NCBI GenBank assembly: GCA_965230635.1
Contig: CBDDLJ010000021.1
Location: 132,787 to 196,786 of the forward strand
DNA length: 64,000 nucleotides
Direction: 5' to 3'
DNA from: CBDDLJ01 sp965230635
GTDB taxonomy: Bacteria > Pseudomonadota > Gammaproteobacteria > UBA1113
Shown: positions 47,779 to 56,728 of the stretch, in pieces
Position numbering within the stretch: position 1 is the first letter of the stretch
Layout of the letters: each line of letters begins with the position of its first letter
Notes under the pieces: model-generated
Seen by the model: only the letters and a program-made list of their open reading frames with translations
The model's database searches: none
What the model was told of the DNA's origin: nothing
Translations under genes and position numbers: made by a program

Positions 47779-48094
47779 ATTTGACCACTAGAATTCATAA
47801 TGATTAATTTTTGATCGTGTTGAAGGTTTGTTACCTGGACAACTATTTTACTATCCTGTATAATTATAACAATATACCATGATGGGAATATTGATAACGG
47901 CAGTTTAAGATATAAAATGTGTAGTTTATTAGTAATGGCGTATTGTCAAATAGTTAGGTTTATCAATGTATTTTTGTTTGTCAATAAGCTTAGTGAAAAC
48001 GTGTCGTATAGATAGATATATGAACATTTTTCAGTCGGCTTTTGCCATAACTGAGAAAAGTACTGAATTGTAACCAAAAAGTTAAGCATATTGT
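47779..48094. other. Spacer between ankyrin gene and charged protein gene
   Basis: About 316 bp, AT-rich, no gene, RNA or strong hairpin recognised. It probably carries the promoter for the next two genes. Confidence 0.35.
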
Positions 48095-48613
48095 ATGGAT
48101 TATCATAAGAAAGAAATTGAGCTATATGATGACGGTGACACTGGTAATAGTGGTAATGGTGATTTATTTGGCGAGCTATTGCCTGAAGAATTGCGGCAAC
48201 TCGATCAGGCTATCCAACACGAATTACAAGGAGCCGCAAAAAAATTAAAAGGCAAAAAAATGTCATTGCGTGACTTAATTAAAGCATTGCGTAATTTAGT
48301 CAACTCAGGCCATAAAAAACACACAGTGCGAGTACCTGGCAAAGAAGAAGAATATGAAAAAGAACAAAAAAAGAAACAAGGCCAAGGTTTTAAACAAGGA
48401 ATAAAAAAACATCCCATTTTAGGCGATAATGCACGTATGCACGGAACATCGGATGATAATACAGCAGTGAATGTTAATTCAGAAAAAGCAAAAGAAGAGT
48501 TTGAGAATCGCAGTGAGCCTAGCCCACAAAATCAGCCAAGAAATCAGTTAGCTCATCAAAAACAACAGCAGCAGGAGCTAAAAATGAAGCAAGGTACTAC
48601 TCCTAGCCGCTAA
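48095..48613 (+). CDS. Charged low-complexity protein of unknown function
   Basis: 172 residues. An acidic N-terminus (E-L-Y-D-D-G-D-T-G-N-S-G-N-G-D) leads into a short helical domain (L-P-E-E-L-R-Q-L-D-Q-A-I, L-R-D-L-I-K-A-L-R-N-L-V), followed by Lys-rich and then Gln/Pro/Asn-rich sequence that looks disordered. No signal peptide or membrane helix. It lies 59 bp before the AnkH-like gene on the same strand and may be cotranscribed. A partner or chaperone of that protein, or a secreted protein itself, are open possibilities. Confidence 0.6.
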   Translation: MDYHKKEIELYDDGDTGNSGNGDLFGELLPEELRQLDQAIQHELQGAAKKLKGKKMSLRDLIKALRNLVNSGHKKHTVRVPGKEEEYEKEQKKKQGQGFKQGIKKHPILGDNARMHGTSDDNTAVNVNSEKAKEEFENRSEPSPQNQPRNQLAHQKQQQQELKMKQGTTPSR

Positions 48614-48672
48614 TAGCCTAAATTTACTGCAAAATACTCGTTTAGATTAAATCTTGATGCTATTATTAACTT

Positions 48673-50127
48673 ATGTCACATGTAATTGAACGTTTCGCTA
48701 GTTTTTCTGATGCCATCTTGTTTGGAAATGAACAAGATGTACGTGATTATTTGCAATATGGCGCTAAAACAGAGGAAATTGATGAATATGCTTTCACGCC
48801 ACTGATTGAAGCACTGATCGCAAATAAGCCTGAAATTGTTCAAATATTGTTAGAGCACAAAGCACTGGTAGAATTTCCTGATGTCAGTGGCCGCACGCCA
48901 TTATTTTGGGCTGTCGATAATTATGATTTGCCTATGTGTAAGTTATTATTAACACATAAAGCAGATCCTAATGCGTATACTATTGCCAGCCAACCGCTTT
49001 TGGTAAATCCGATTTTGCGCGAACAACACCGATTAAAAAATTTATTGCAAAAGCATGGTGCAAGTCTTACATTTGCACAAGATTATATCAATACAAAATT
49101 AATTGGTCACCGATTTGAGTTAAATGGTAATACGACATTGCTTGATCACAAGGGTGTTATGATTAATTTAGATTTTGAAGGATTTTTCTTGGAATTTACT
49201 CTGGGCATTATTCGGCAATCGTTAAAACGTTTCATTCATCATTTTTTAGCAAAGAAATTGAAGGATTATTTTCCCTATGTTAAATTAGTTATGAGAGCAT
49301 TATCTGTTTCTGCTGAGCTGCTTAAATTTCAACATCATACGGTGAAAATAGAAAAATTTCAGAATCAGATCAATCGATTATTACGTTTTCGTCCGTTAAT
49401 TATTCCTGTAGGATATGCTGGGCATGCGATTACTTTCATTGTTTATAAAAATGCATTTGTTAAAATTGACCGAGGTTTTTTAAGTCATCAGGAAGGCAGT
49501 GTCGTTATCTATAAGATTGGCAATCCTGCCATGCTCACTGGTGATTTTGTAAAAAACCTATTATACCAATTGCAACCAAAGCACTTTGTTGAAAAAACTT
49601 ATAAGGAAGTATTGAAATTAAAACCGGTATTACGCTTACCTTTATCTTCTCAAAGCGTCGGTAATTGCTCTTGGGCTAATGTGGAAGCTGTGGTGCCTAC
49701 CATTATGTTTTTGGTTATGTGGGGGCATAATCCTAAAGCTAGCACTAAGCAGTTAGAACACTTTATAGTACAATCCATGGAGTTTTATGAAGCTTGGTCA
49801 CATTGGGATAAAGCAGTAACACTGACGGAATGTATCCGAAGTTTTCATGATTCAGATACTGTTCGAAAAGCCACTAAGGCTGATATACTTGGGGCGATTA
49901 TATTTCATCAATGCGATTATCGGAAGCCAGAAGATATTGAATGGGCTGAAAAGATCGTTCCAGTACTAACATTGCCTGAGTATGATTATGTGTTAAAAAG
50001 TTATATTGATTTATACTATAATCAAGAAATGACAGAGGAAGGAAAAAATCTGATGCATTTGTTAGAAATTTGTGGCGCATCATTCGAAGATTGGTTTGAT
50101 AACAAAACGCATAATGAGTATGAGTGA
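48673..50127 (+). CDS. Ankyrin protein with cysteine-protease-like domain, AnkH-like
   Basis: 484 residues. Three or so ankyrin repeats at 12-105 (F-T-P-L-I-E-A-L-I-A-N-K-P-E-I-V-Q-I-L-L, R-T-P-L-F-W-A-V). The C-terminal domain shows His251 (A-G-H-A-I-T-F-I-V), Asp266 (K-I-D-R-G), Gln327 and Cys332 (Q-S-V-G-N-C-S-W), in the His-Asp-Gln-Cys order and with beta-strand spacing like clan CE cysteine proteases (Ulp1, YopJ). The architecture recalls the Legionella core effector AnkH/LegA3, which has ankyrin repeats and a cysteine-protease-like fold. No signal peptide. Family assignment is inference; its stop overlaps the start of yihY. Confidence 0.65.
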   Translation: MSHVIERFASFSDAILFGNEQDVRDYLQYGAKTEEIDEYAFTPLIEALIANKPEIVQILLEHKALVEFPDVSGRTPLFWAVDNYDLPMCKLLLTHKADPNAYTIASQPLLVNPILREQHRLKNLLQKHGASLTFAQDYINTKLIGHRFELNGNTTLLDHKGVMINLDFEGFFLEFTLGIIRQSLKRFIHHFLAKKLKDYFPYVKLVMRALSVSAELLKFQHHTVKIEKFQNQINRLLRFRPLIIPVGYAGHAITFIVYKNAFVKIDRGFLSHQEGSVVIYKIGNPAMLTGDFVKNLLYQLQPKHFVEKTYKEVLKLKPVLRLPLSSQSVGNCSWANVEAVVPTIMFLVMWGHNPKASTKQLEHFIVQSMEFYEAWSHWDKAVTLTECIRSFHDSDTVRKATKADILGAIIFHQCDYRKPEDIEWAEKIVPVLTLPEYDYVLKSYIDLYYNQEMTEEGKNLMHLLEICGASFEDWFDNKTHNEYE

Positions 50128-51385
50128 ATTCATGTCTACAGTAGGCCAAGGAATACAACAACTTTATTCTTTTTGTCATTATGTACTGTGCCGCTTTAAA
50201 AATGATGGCTGCTTTTATAGAGCATCAGCATTAACTTTTACCAACTTATTAGCAATTGTCCCGCTAATGTTTGTTGTTCTATCTACATTATCTGCTTTCC
50301 CGCTTTTTGAAAATTTGTCAAATAATGTGCAAAACTTTATTTTTGAAAATTTTGTTCCTAGTGCTGGGCAAGTGGTAAAAAAATATGTACTTGATTTTGT
50401 AGATAAAACATCAAACTTATCATTTGTTGGCTTGGCATTTCTTATCCTGACAGCCATTTTAATGCTTTATACCATAGAACAAGCACTGAACAATATTTGG
50501 CGAGTGCATCGACACCGACGTGGGGTTTCAACTTTTATGCTGTATTGGGCTATTTTAACATTGACGCCAATTTTATTAGGGATTGGTTTTGGGTTAAGCA
50601 CGTATGTACTTTCTTTACCTGGAATATCATCAGCAGCCGCAATGTTGGGTATAAAAGAATGGATGTTTTCAATGCTGACATTTAGTTTAATTGCTGCCGT
50701 ATTTAGTATTATTTATATCACGGTGCCCAATTGTCATGTGCCTGTTCGATCAGGTGTTCTTGGCGGCATTATTGCTGCCTTTTTATATGAAATTGCTCGC
50801 TGGGGGTTTGCACTATATCTTACTAAATTTTCCACGTATCAATTAATTTATGGCGCGTTAGCAACCATCCCTATATTTTTAATATGGTTATACTTATTAT
50901 GGTTAATTATATTGTTAGGTGCAGAAATCACACATTGCTTAACTTATCGTTATACTATTACCAGTAAGCAAATATTGGATCCATTTACTCATGCATGTCA
51001 ATGGTTAGCTTTATTATGGCAGGCACAAAAAAAGGGCAAAACACTATCGTTATTACAGCTTGTGTGTCACGATCGCTATAAATACGAAGTCATGCCAGAT
51101 GAACAAATAGAAGCATTATTAACATCTGGTTTTATTATGCAAGTGTCATCAGGTAAATATGTATTAGTGGTAGATTTTTCTCAAACGACACTGGCCGATA
51201 TACACGAACGTTTGCCTTGGAAATTTCCTTTTCCAGCGGCTCAATTAACAAGCACTATTTGGCGGCAACAATTTTCTGATGTGCTGCAACAAGGCAGTCA
51301 TAATCTGAAACAGATTTTATCCGTTAAATTGGTAGACATTGTTCAGGAATCGATATCATCCGAGGTTGTTGTAATAAACACATGA
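50114..51385 (+). CDS. yihY: YihY/BrkB-family membrane protein
   Basis: About 423 residues. Roughly six membrane helices in the first 290 residues, with Y-R-A-S-A-L-T-F-T-N-L-L-A-I-V-P-L, N-N-I-W-R-V and the C-terminal-helix pair I-P-I-F-L-I-W-L-Y-L-L-W-L-I-I-L-L-G-A-E-I as family marks, then a cytosolic winged-helix-like domain (V-C-H-D-R-Y, D-E-Q-I-E-A-L-L). Function unknown; it was once misnamed ribonuclease BN. ATGs at 50114, 50120 and 50132 are all possible starts; the first two overlap the AnkH-like gene. Confidence 0.88.
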   Translation: MSMSEFMSTVGQGIQQLYSFCHYVLCRFKNDGCFYRASALTFTNLLAIVPLMFVVLSTLSAFPLFENLSNNVQNFIFENFVPSAGQVVKKYVLDFVDKTSNLSFVGLAFLILTAILMLYTIEQALNNIWRVHRHRRGVSTFMLYWAILTLTPILLGIGFGLSTYVLSLPGISSAAAMLGIKEWMFSMLTFSLIAAVFSIIYITVPNCHVPVRSGVLGGIIAAFLYEIARWGFALYLTKFSTYQLIYGALATIPIFLIWLYLLWLIILLGAEITHCLTYRYTITSKQILDPFTHACQWLALLWQAQKKGKTLSLLQLVCHDRYKYEVMPDEQIEALLTSGFIMQVSSGKYVLVVDFSQTTLADIHERLPWKFPFPAAQLTSTIWRQQFSDVLQQGSHNLKQILSVKLVDIVQESISSEVVVINT

Positions 51386-51457
51386 TGTTGCTGGCTTTAT
51401 GATGCAAAGAGAAAAAGTAAAAACACACAAGCAAATTTTTTTGTCAAAAAAAAGCTT

Positions 51458-51547
51458 TATAGCGTTTCCTTATGTTGTTGATCTATTCTAAGTGAGTATA
51501 GTGTTTGCTTGCGAGGTTTCAAAAGCGACGTTTACTTATTGTCAATA
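51458..51547 (-). repeat. Palindromic repeat copy B, left part (cut by IS66)
   Basis: Starts TTATAGCGTTTCC and continues through GTGTTTGCTTGCGAGG and GACGTTTACTTATTGTCAATA, matching the reverse complement of the right half of copy A. It ends exactly at the IS66 insertion point with the duplicated TGTCAATA. Confidence 0.85.
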
Positions 51548-51583
51548 GTAAGTCCCTAATAATCACACCTGATTAAACTTAGC

Positions 51584-53107
51584 TCATTTCACTGCAGTAA
51601 GATCAACAAACTGTGGAAGTAATGCTTTAGGATCAATTTCCTCACGTCGTAGTGAGTGGATTTGGTCAAGCAGGTAGGTAAAATAGGCTCTTGTATTCAC
51701 ATTGTTTATTTTGCATGTTTGAATCAAGCTGTAAAGCAATGCAGCGGCATGACCACCACGCTTATTTCCAACAAACAACCAATTACGGCGTCCCAGAGCA
51801 AAAGGTCTAATTTGATTTTCTACCCAGTTATTGTCAATATTAGCCTCTCCATAATCGATATAAGCAGATAGTTGCGACCATTGCTTGATCGCATAGTTAA
51901 ACGCATTGCCGAGCTGGCTTTTTGGCAAAACACTCGCTTGATTTTCAATGAGCCAATCATGAAAGGAGGTCAAGAGTGGTATGGCACGTTGCTGTCGTTG
52001 TGATTTTTTTTCATTAGCACAGAGGAATTTTATTTCCTGCTCAATACGATATAACTTTCTCATTATTTTTAATGCTTTAGCAGCGAGTCCTTTCGTTGTT
52101 TTCCCCGCGACTTTATAAGCATCGGTAAACTTTCGGCGACAGTGGGAAAAGCAACCAAGATTAATCACATCACGACGTGCACGCATGCTGTTATAACCAC
52201 TATACCCGTCAGTTTGTAGTAACCCCTGGAAGTCAATTAACCTCGTGCTGGGTACTTCTGAGCCACGACTAAGATGATAGTCAAAAATAACAAATTGATT
52301 GTTTGGTGAAGGACTGTGAAAACACCACATGTAACCTTTCTTATCTTTATCTAATACCTTGACTGGCGTTTCGTCAGCCTGGAGATAGTTGATATGACCT
52401 ACTTGCTCCCATAAGGCCTCTCTTAAGGGAGCTAACCCTTCGCAAACTTGCATGACCCAATTGCCTAGTGTGTTATCAGGTAGGTCAATGCCATCACGGG
52501 CAAACATCTTAGAGCGCCGATAGAGTGGAATATGGTATTCATATTTGCTAAGGATTACTTCGCTAATTAAACTGCTGGTGGCCATACTCTTAGGGAGTGG
52601 TCCTTCTTCTTTTTTTTGCATGTTAATCTTTCCGCAAGGACGGCACGTATATTTAGGGTAAATATGCTCTTCTACTTTAATAACAGCCGGCACGTAAACT
52701 AATTTTTCCCGTTTATCTTCGCCGATTTTCTCCATCTTGCCGCCACAACACGCACAGTCTTTTTCCTCTTCGGACAAATCATGCAGGCAAATTTCTCGTT
52801 GAAGTATAGAGGTATCAATCACATGGCCTTTTTGTCGCTTTTTTCTAGTATAAGTAATGGTTTCATCTTCAGCCTCTTGACTTTCCTCATTGACAGTAGG
52901 CATTTCAATCTCATCAAACAAACTCAGCTGGTTAATATGCTTTTCACTGCTTTTACCAAAGCGTCGGTGACGAGAGAGTTTATATTGTTCCTCCCACCAG
53001 GTAATTTTTTCTTTAGCACTGTCTAATTGCTTTTTAAGCGAGACAATTTCAGCTTGTAATGAAGAAACTGGATCGGCGATTTGTGTTGTATTTTCTGAAG
53101 TGTTCAT
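51584..53107 (-). CDS. tnpC: IS66 transposase TnpC
   Basis: About 507 residues: N-terminal coiled coil (L-Q-A-E-I-V-S-L-K-K-Q-L), zinc-finger-like cluster (C-A-C-C-G-G-K-M, C-R-P-C-G-K-I), and the DDE domain with Q-A-D-E-T-P-V-K-V-L, Q-T-D-G-Y-S-G-Y and D-N-N-W-V-E-N-Q-I-R-P-F-A-L-G-R-R-N-W. The frame is open up to a TTG at 53155; the ATG at 53107 is preferred. Appears intact. Confidence 0.92.
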   Translation of the reverse strand: MNTSENTTQIADPVSSLQAEIVSLKKQLDSAKEKITWWEEQYKLSRHRRFGKSSEKHINQLSLFDEIEMPTVNEESQEAEDETITYTRKKRQKGHVIDTSILQREICLHDLSEEEKDCACCGGKMEKIGEDKREKLVYVPAVIKVEEHIYPKYTCRPCGKINMQKKEEGPLPKSMATSSLISEVILSKYEYHIPLYRRSKMFARDGIDLPDNTLGNWVMQVCEGLAPLREALWEQVGHINYLQADETPVKVLDKDKKGYMWCFHSPSPNNQFVIFDYHLSRGSEVPSTRLIDFQGLLQTDGYSGYNSMRARRDVINLGCFSHCRRKFTDAYKVAGKTTKGLAAKALKIMRKLYRIEQEIKFLCANEKKSQRQQRAIPLLTSFHDWLIENQASVLPKSQLGNAFNYAIKQWSQLSAYIDYGEANIDNNWVENQIRPFALGRRNWLFVGNKRGGHAAALLYSLIQTCKINNVNTRAYFTYLLDQIHSLRREEIDPKALLPQFVDLTAVK

Positions 53108-53160
53108 AAGAGTTATGATAACATAACTTACTAGAAAAACCAGTGTTTTTCTCAAAAAAT

Positions 53161-53511
53161 TTAGGTGTAATCATCGTAATTAAGCTCTTCCCAATTTGAC
53201 ATTAAAGGCCAGTCTAACCCAGCTAACAACCAACTTAATTGCTTTGCATCCAACATCACAACATCATCACTTTGCTTTACTATGTGAAATCGCCCATGCT
53301 CCAGTCGTTTATAAATCAATACAAAACCATTGCGGTGCCAACCTAACACCTTAATCTTATCTCGTCCACGATTATAAAATATATAAATCCCCTGTTGTGG
53401 ATTGTGTCCAAACTGTTCTATCACCACACTGCAGAGACCATCTATTGCTTTTCTGAAGTCAACTGCTTCACGACCAATCCAAATTTGATTGCTGTGTAAG
53501 GTTAACTGCAT
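53161..53511 (-). CDS. tnpB: IS66 accessory protein TnpB
   Basis: 116 residues. D-F-R-K-A-I-D-G-L, Y-I-F-Y-N-R-G-R-D-K-I-K-V-L and W-H-R-N-G-F are the marks of the IS66 Orf2 (TnpB) family, needed for transposition although the exact role is unclear. Unrelated to the IS200/IS605 TnpB nuclease. It sits 2 bp after tnpA. Confidence 0.95.
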   Translation of the reverse strand: MQLTLHSNQIWIGREAVDFRKAIDGLCSVVIEQFGHNPQQGIYIFYNRGRDKIKVLGWHRNGFVLIYKRLEHGRFHIVKQSDDVVMLDAKQLSWLLAGLDWPLMSNWEELNYDDYT

Positions 53512-53513
53512 GA

Positions 53514-53837
53514 TTAAAGTTCCTTTATAATCGATAAGAGTTTTTGTATATTATGATGACTTAAAATACAAACCCGAATGCCATTGTGTAATAAAATATC
53601 TACACTGAGTTTTTCAGGTAATAGGGCTGGATTCAGTTCACTAGTAAAACCTGATGTCTGCGCAGTCACCAGTGGTAATGGGGCTCTTCGTTCTCTTATC
53701 CAGCGACAAAGCGTTTTACTACTGACATCAATTTCCTCTGCAAAAGCAACACGAGTTTTACCACTTTGCTCCCACGCTGCTACGTAACGCTCCCGCTCTT
53801 TGTCACTAAAACGCTTCTTGCTGGTTCTTACTTTCAT
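53514..53837 (-). CDS. tnpA: IS66 accessory protein TnpA
   Basis: 107 residues with a helix-turn-helix of the IS66 Orf1 type (A-F-A-E-E-I-D-V-S-S-K-T-L-C-R-W-I-R-E-R) and a basic N-terminus. First gene of the element, read from the right end inward; ATG start about 80 bp inside the right inverted repeat. Confidence 0.9.
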   Translation of the reverse strand: MKVRTSKKRFSDKERERYVAAWEQSGKTRVAFAEEIDVSSKTLCRWIRERRAPLPLVTAQTSGFTSELNPALLPEKLSVDILLHNGIRVCILSHHNIQKLLSIIKEL

Positions 53838-53918
53838 TGATTACTCCATGCTTGCTAACTTGGAGTCATTCTAGTTGTTAGGAAAATATTGCCAAGGGTG
53901 TGATTATTAGGGGCTTAC

Positions 53919-54002
53919 TGTCAATAAGATTTTGAATAACGAAGCAAGCAGGCGCTAGATGAAGTCTTGGGATAGATCAACAACATAGGGAAACGCTATA
54001 AA
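53919..54002 (-). repeat. Palindromic repeat copy B, right part
   Basis: Begins with TGTCAATAAG and ends with GGGAAACGCTATAA. Its reverse complement aligns along its length with the left half of copy A (GTCTAGCGCCTG-like middle, then TTGCTT and TTATTCAAAA). Together with 51458-51547 it restores one full element of about 165 bp once the IS and one TGTCAATA are removed. Confidence 0.85.
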
Positions 54003-54187
54003 GGAAGTTGATAGAACAATCTCCTGATATGAGATAGTTTTATTATGCTAAGACAACTCATCTGGTGTCAACTATTTCAAGTAGTTATATTGCAAACATT
54101 GATCGTCATTTTTTCGCCATATTTAAATTTTTTATGTACATGAAATAATGATAAAAATTAATGTGTATTCAAATAGTTAATTAGAAG
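54003..54187. other. Spacer between repeat and response regulator gene
   Basis: AT-rich spacer of about 185 bp. Together with the two repeat-related pieces it makes about 350 bp without a host gene. No gene or RNA seen. Confidence 0.35.
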
Positions 54188-54568
54188 TTACTCTATGGAA
54201 TGACTCAGTAAACGTATGATGTCAGCTGATGTCGCTGGTTTTATAATGACAGCATCAAATTTCTTTTGAGGAGAGATTGGTAAATGGTCTGATATTGCTT
54301 GTGTTGTGTGAGCATATATCCTCGTGGGATCTGATTGCTGACTTTTTTCGTGCGTTCTTATTTTTTCCATGGCAGTAATACCATCTATGCAGGGCATAGC
54401 GATATCAAGTAGAATCAGATCGTAATGTTGTTTCATTGTTTTTTGAATAGCATCAAAACCATCATGGACAATATCAATGTGTATTTTAAATGGTATTTGC
54501 TTAATATTAGCGAGTATTGTATCAACGATACTTTTACTGTCATCAGCGAGTAATATATGATAAGTCAT
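54188..54568 (-). CDS. Single-domain CheY-like response regulator
   Basis: 126 residues, receiver domain only. Acidic pair A-D-D near the N-terminus, phospho-Asp in L-L-D-I-A-M-P-C, Thr/Ala switch region A-H-T-T-Q, and K-P near the end are all present. No output domain, so it acts by protein contact or phosphotransfer. It lies near the degenerate kinase (55152-56675) on the other strand and could be its partner or that of the intact kinase at 5086-6651. AGGAG upstream of the ATG. Confidence 0.88.
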   Translation of the reverse strand: MTYHILLADDSKSIVDTILANIKQIPFKIHIDIVHDGFDAIQKTMKQHYDLILLDIAMPCIDGITAMEKIRTHEKSQQSDPTRIYAHTTQAISDHLPISPQKKFDAVIIKPATSADIIRLLSHSIE

Positions 54569-54801
54569 GATTCGTTTCTCCTATTTTTTAGATAATATCA
54601 ATGATTCTATGGCTTCACTTCCACATTGACAATCAACTGAATTTTCTTGCAGTGGGGGATGACATAAGGACTGTGTTATCTTTATTAATTTAAATTGACA
54701 TTATCCATCGATAAAAACATTTGCAATGAGTAATATTTCATGTTAATTTTTACTCATTGCCAAATAATCTGTATCTATACCATTAGTATGAGGTAATGTA
54801 G

Positions 54802-55122
54802 ATGCAGTATTCAGAAATAAATCTTTCAAGTCATGTCGTCACACGTATTCACTGTTATAATTTGTCACCTAGTGCGTACCATTGCTGGTTGTGGTTAACA
54901 TTGCGTGCTCAAGAAGAAGGAAAGAATACCTTGGTCATTTCATACAAAAAAATTGCGCAACATATAAGAAAGTGTCATCGTACTGTTTTCCGTGCTATCA
55001 AGGAATTAACCGAAAAACAATTACTGTCGATAAGTAAAAACTATCGGGAAGATGGGGGTCGGCATTGTAATACCTTAGTTTTAGTGCCACTGGTTGAGTC
55101 TTTCATTGAAGAAAATAAATAA
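54802..55122 (+). CDS. Small winged-helix-like DNA-binding protein
   Basis: 106 residues. The middle (I-S-Y-K-K-I-A-Q-H-I-R-K-C-H-R-T-V-F-R-A-I-K-E-L-T-E-K-Q-L-L read in parts) is a convincing winged helix-turn-helix of the kind found in replication-initiator-like and GntR/MarR-like proteins, followed by a beta wing (N-T-L-V-L-V-P). 29 bp before the degenerate kinase gene, same strand, so probably cotranscribed. Target unknown. Confidence 0.65.
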   Translation: MQYSEINLSSHVVTRIHCYNLSPSAYHCWLWLTLRAQEEGKNTLVISYKKIAQHIRKCHRTVFRAIKELTEKQLLSISKNYREDGGRHCNTLVLVPLVESFIEENK

Positions 55123-55151
55123 AATAGTTTATTTTTTGTTCATATCGTGCT

Positions 55152-56675
55152 ATGATAGACGAAAATAAATCAGCCAAAGAGAACATAATGAGCACAAAAG
55201 GTCCTGATATACCGATTGAATTTAAAATTAATTTATTTCAATATCGGGTGAATACCTGTTATGTTGAAATACTTTCTTTATTTCAAGAAATACTATCAAC
55301 AGCAAAGTTAGATAAGCTGCAACAACAAGATTACCAACAGCGACTTTCACAGAAGCTAGAAGAGATCAGTCAATTTTCAAAAGAAATGGAATCATTAATT
55401 TTGAATAAGCCAGCAAAGATTGAAAACTTAGTTAAAAAAAGCACTTTGGACTGGTATCAGGAACTTGCAAAGGAACTGACACAGGCAGATATACCGATTT
55501 TTATTGATTTTAATAGCATGCTACCTCAATCTATGCTTGGCCATCTCAATGAAATGAAATCTTTTCTCGTTCGTATTACTGTTTTCCTAGGAAAATTTTC
55601 AGAAAATAGTGGTATTAATCTCTTTTTAGGTTTTTCAAAACGTTTATCGCAAGATTATTTGAAAATAGATATGATGCTGCCAAAAAATATTTTTTCTGAA
55701 AATATATTGCAAGTTTTAGATATATTTTTGTGCCAGATGCCTTTGAGCCGTAATATTCATGAAGTTCTAGATAATATTAATGGCAATCTGTCCGGCAATG
55801 ACCCATTAGAATTATTGAAGTGGTATCAACTGATTGAAACACTAAGCATTGTGACTCAAATGAGTGAAGATGATAATGAGCATTATAAGATAACGCTTTG
55901 TTTACCCGTCAATATAGAGTCGATTAATGTCACATTAGCTCCACAAGAAAAATCAATCGTGCTATTTGATAGTTGTAGTCAACATGCTTCTTACTTATGG
56001 AATATATTTGGTGAGCGTTTGTTATACTATAATCTGATAGAAGAGCTTGATGAATTAGAAGAGTATTGTTGTAAAAAAACTGTTAAAAAGCATGATGTTT
56101 TCATTATGGTTAATAATGAAAAAGAAGCTAACTTATTGTTATCAAAAAAATATTTTTCACAGAAAAAAAATAACAATATCAGCATATATGATCGTAGTGG
56201 TAAATTATCCCATTGTGCGGCTAATTATCATTATTATCCACATACTGTATTAAGCAAGCTGACATTTGTTAGCAATAAGCAAGTAGACACATGGCTGACA
56301 AGAGAACAAGAAACACCTTTAGCGCTTTGCATTGAAGACAATGCCTCTATGCGTAGTCTTTATGCATGCTATTTTAAAAGTGTATTGCCTCAAATGAAGA
56401 TTGATTTTACTGAAACAGCAAAAGAAAGCGTGCATATGATAAAGAAAAACAATTATTCCATTGTTTTTGTCGATATCATGTTGCCCGATCTCAGTGGGTT
56501 AGAGTTAGTTGAGCGTTTATCCAAGCAGTATGCGGGTATTCCGTTTATTGCTGTTACCGCACTTACCTTGCCGAAAGAGAAATGGGCTGAGCATGGATTT
56601 TCAGATTACTATGTGAAACCAAAGATTTTTGAGCAACTTGAAAGTATTGTGAGTAAGTATAATTTACTTCACTAG
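55152..56675 (+). CDS. Degenerate hybrid histidine kinase with intact receiver domain
   Basis: 507 residues. The domain order parallels the kinase at 5086: a helical dimerisation-like region without the H-E-x-x-T-P box; a HATPase-like region whose landmarks align in place (I-F-I-D-F versus V-F-L-D-F; L-C-L-P-V versus I-H-L-P-L) but whose N box and glycine boxes are gone; a receiver-like region without phospho-Asp; and a normal C-terminal receiver (I-E-D-N, phospho-Asp441 in F-V-D-I-M-L-P, T-A, K-P). It should be unable to bind ATP or autophosphorylate but could receive phosphate. An ATG at 55188 is an alternative start. Confidence 0.7.
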   Translation: MIDENKSAKENIMSTKGPDIPIEFKINLFQYRVNTCYVEILSLFQEILSTAKLDKLQQQDYQQRLSQKLEEISQFSKEMESLILNKPAKIENLVKKSTLDWYQELAKELTQADIPIFIDFNSMLPQSMLGHLNEMKSFLVRITVFLGKFSENSGINLFLGFSKRLSQDYLKIDMMLPKNIFSENILQVLDIFLCQMPLSRNIHEVLDNINGNLSGNDPLELLKWYQLIETLSIVTQMSEDDNEHYKITLCLPVNIESINVTLAPQEKSIVLFDSCSQHASYLWNIFGERLLYYNLIEELDELEEYCCKKTVKKHDVFIMVNNEKEANLLLSKKYFSQKKNNNISIYDRSGKLSHCAANYHYYPHTVLSKLTFVSNKQVDTWLTREQETPLALCIEDNASMRSLYACYFKSVLPQMKIDFTETAKESVHMIKKNNYSIVFVDIMLPDLSGLELVERLSKQYAGIPFIAVTALTLPKEKWAEHGFSDYYVKPKIFEQLESIVSKYNLLH

Positions 56676-56728
56676 TGTTTATATACTGAAGTTATTTAGA
56701 AATGCTGGCTGTTTATGCTAGTAGTGAC

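Larger units (their letters stand above)
51548..53918 (-). mobile_element. Complete IS66-family insertion sequence (2371 bp)
   Basis: Inverted ends GTAAGTCCCTAATAATCACA (left, 51548) and, on the other strand, GTAAGCCCCTAATAATCACA (right, ending 53918) differ at one base. Both sides carry the 8-bp direct repeat TGTCAATA (51540-51547 and 53919-53926), the target duplication length known for IS66. It holds the three expected genes tnpA, tnpB and tnpC, all apparently intact. It interrupts a palindromic repeat, so it is younger than that repeat. Confidence 0.95.

Noticed and set aside
53161..53511. TnpB as an RNA-guided nuclease
   Set aside because: The IS66 TnpB shares only its name with the IS200/IS605 protein; size and motifs differ.
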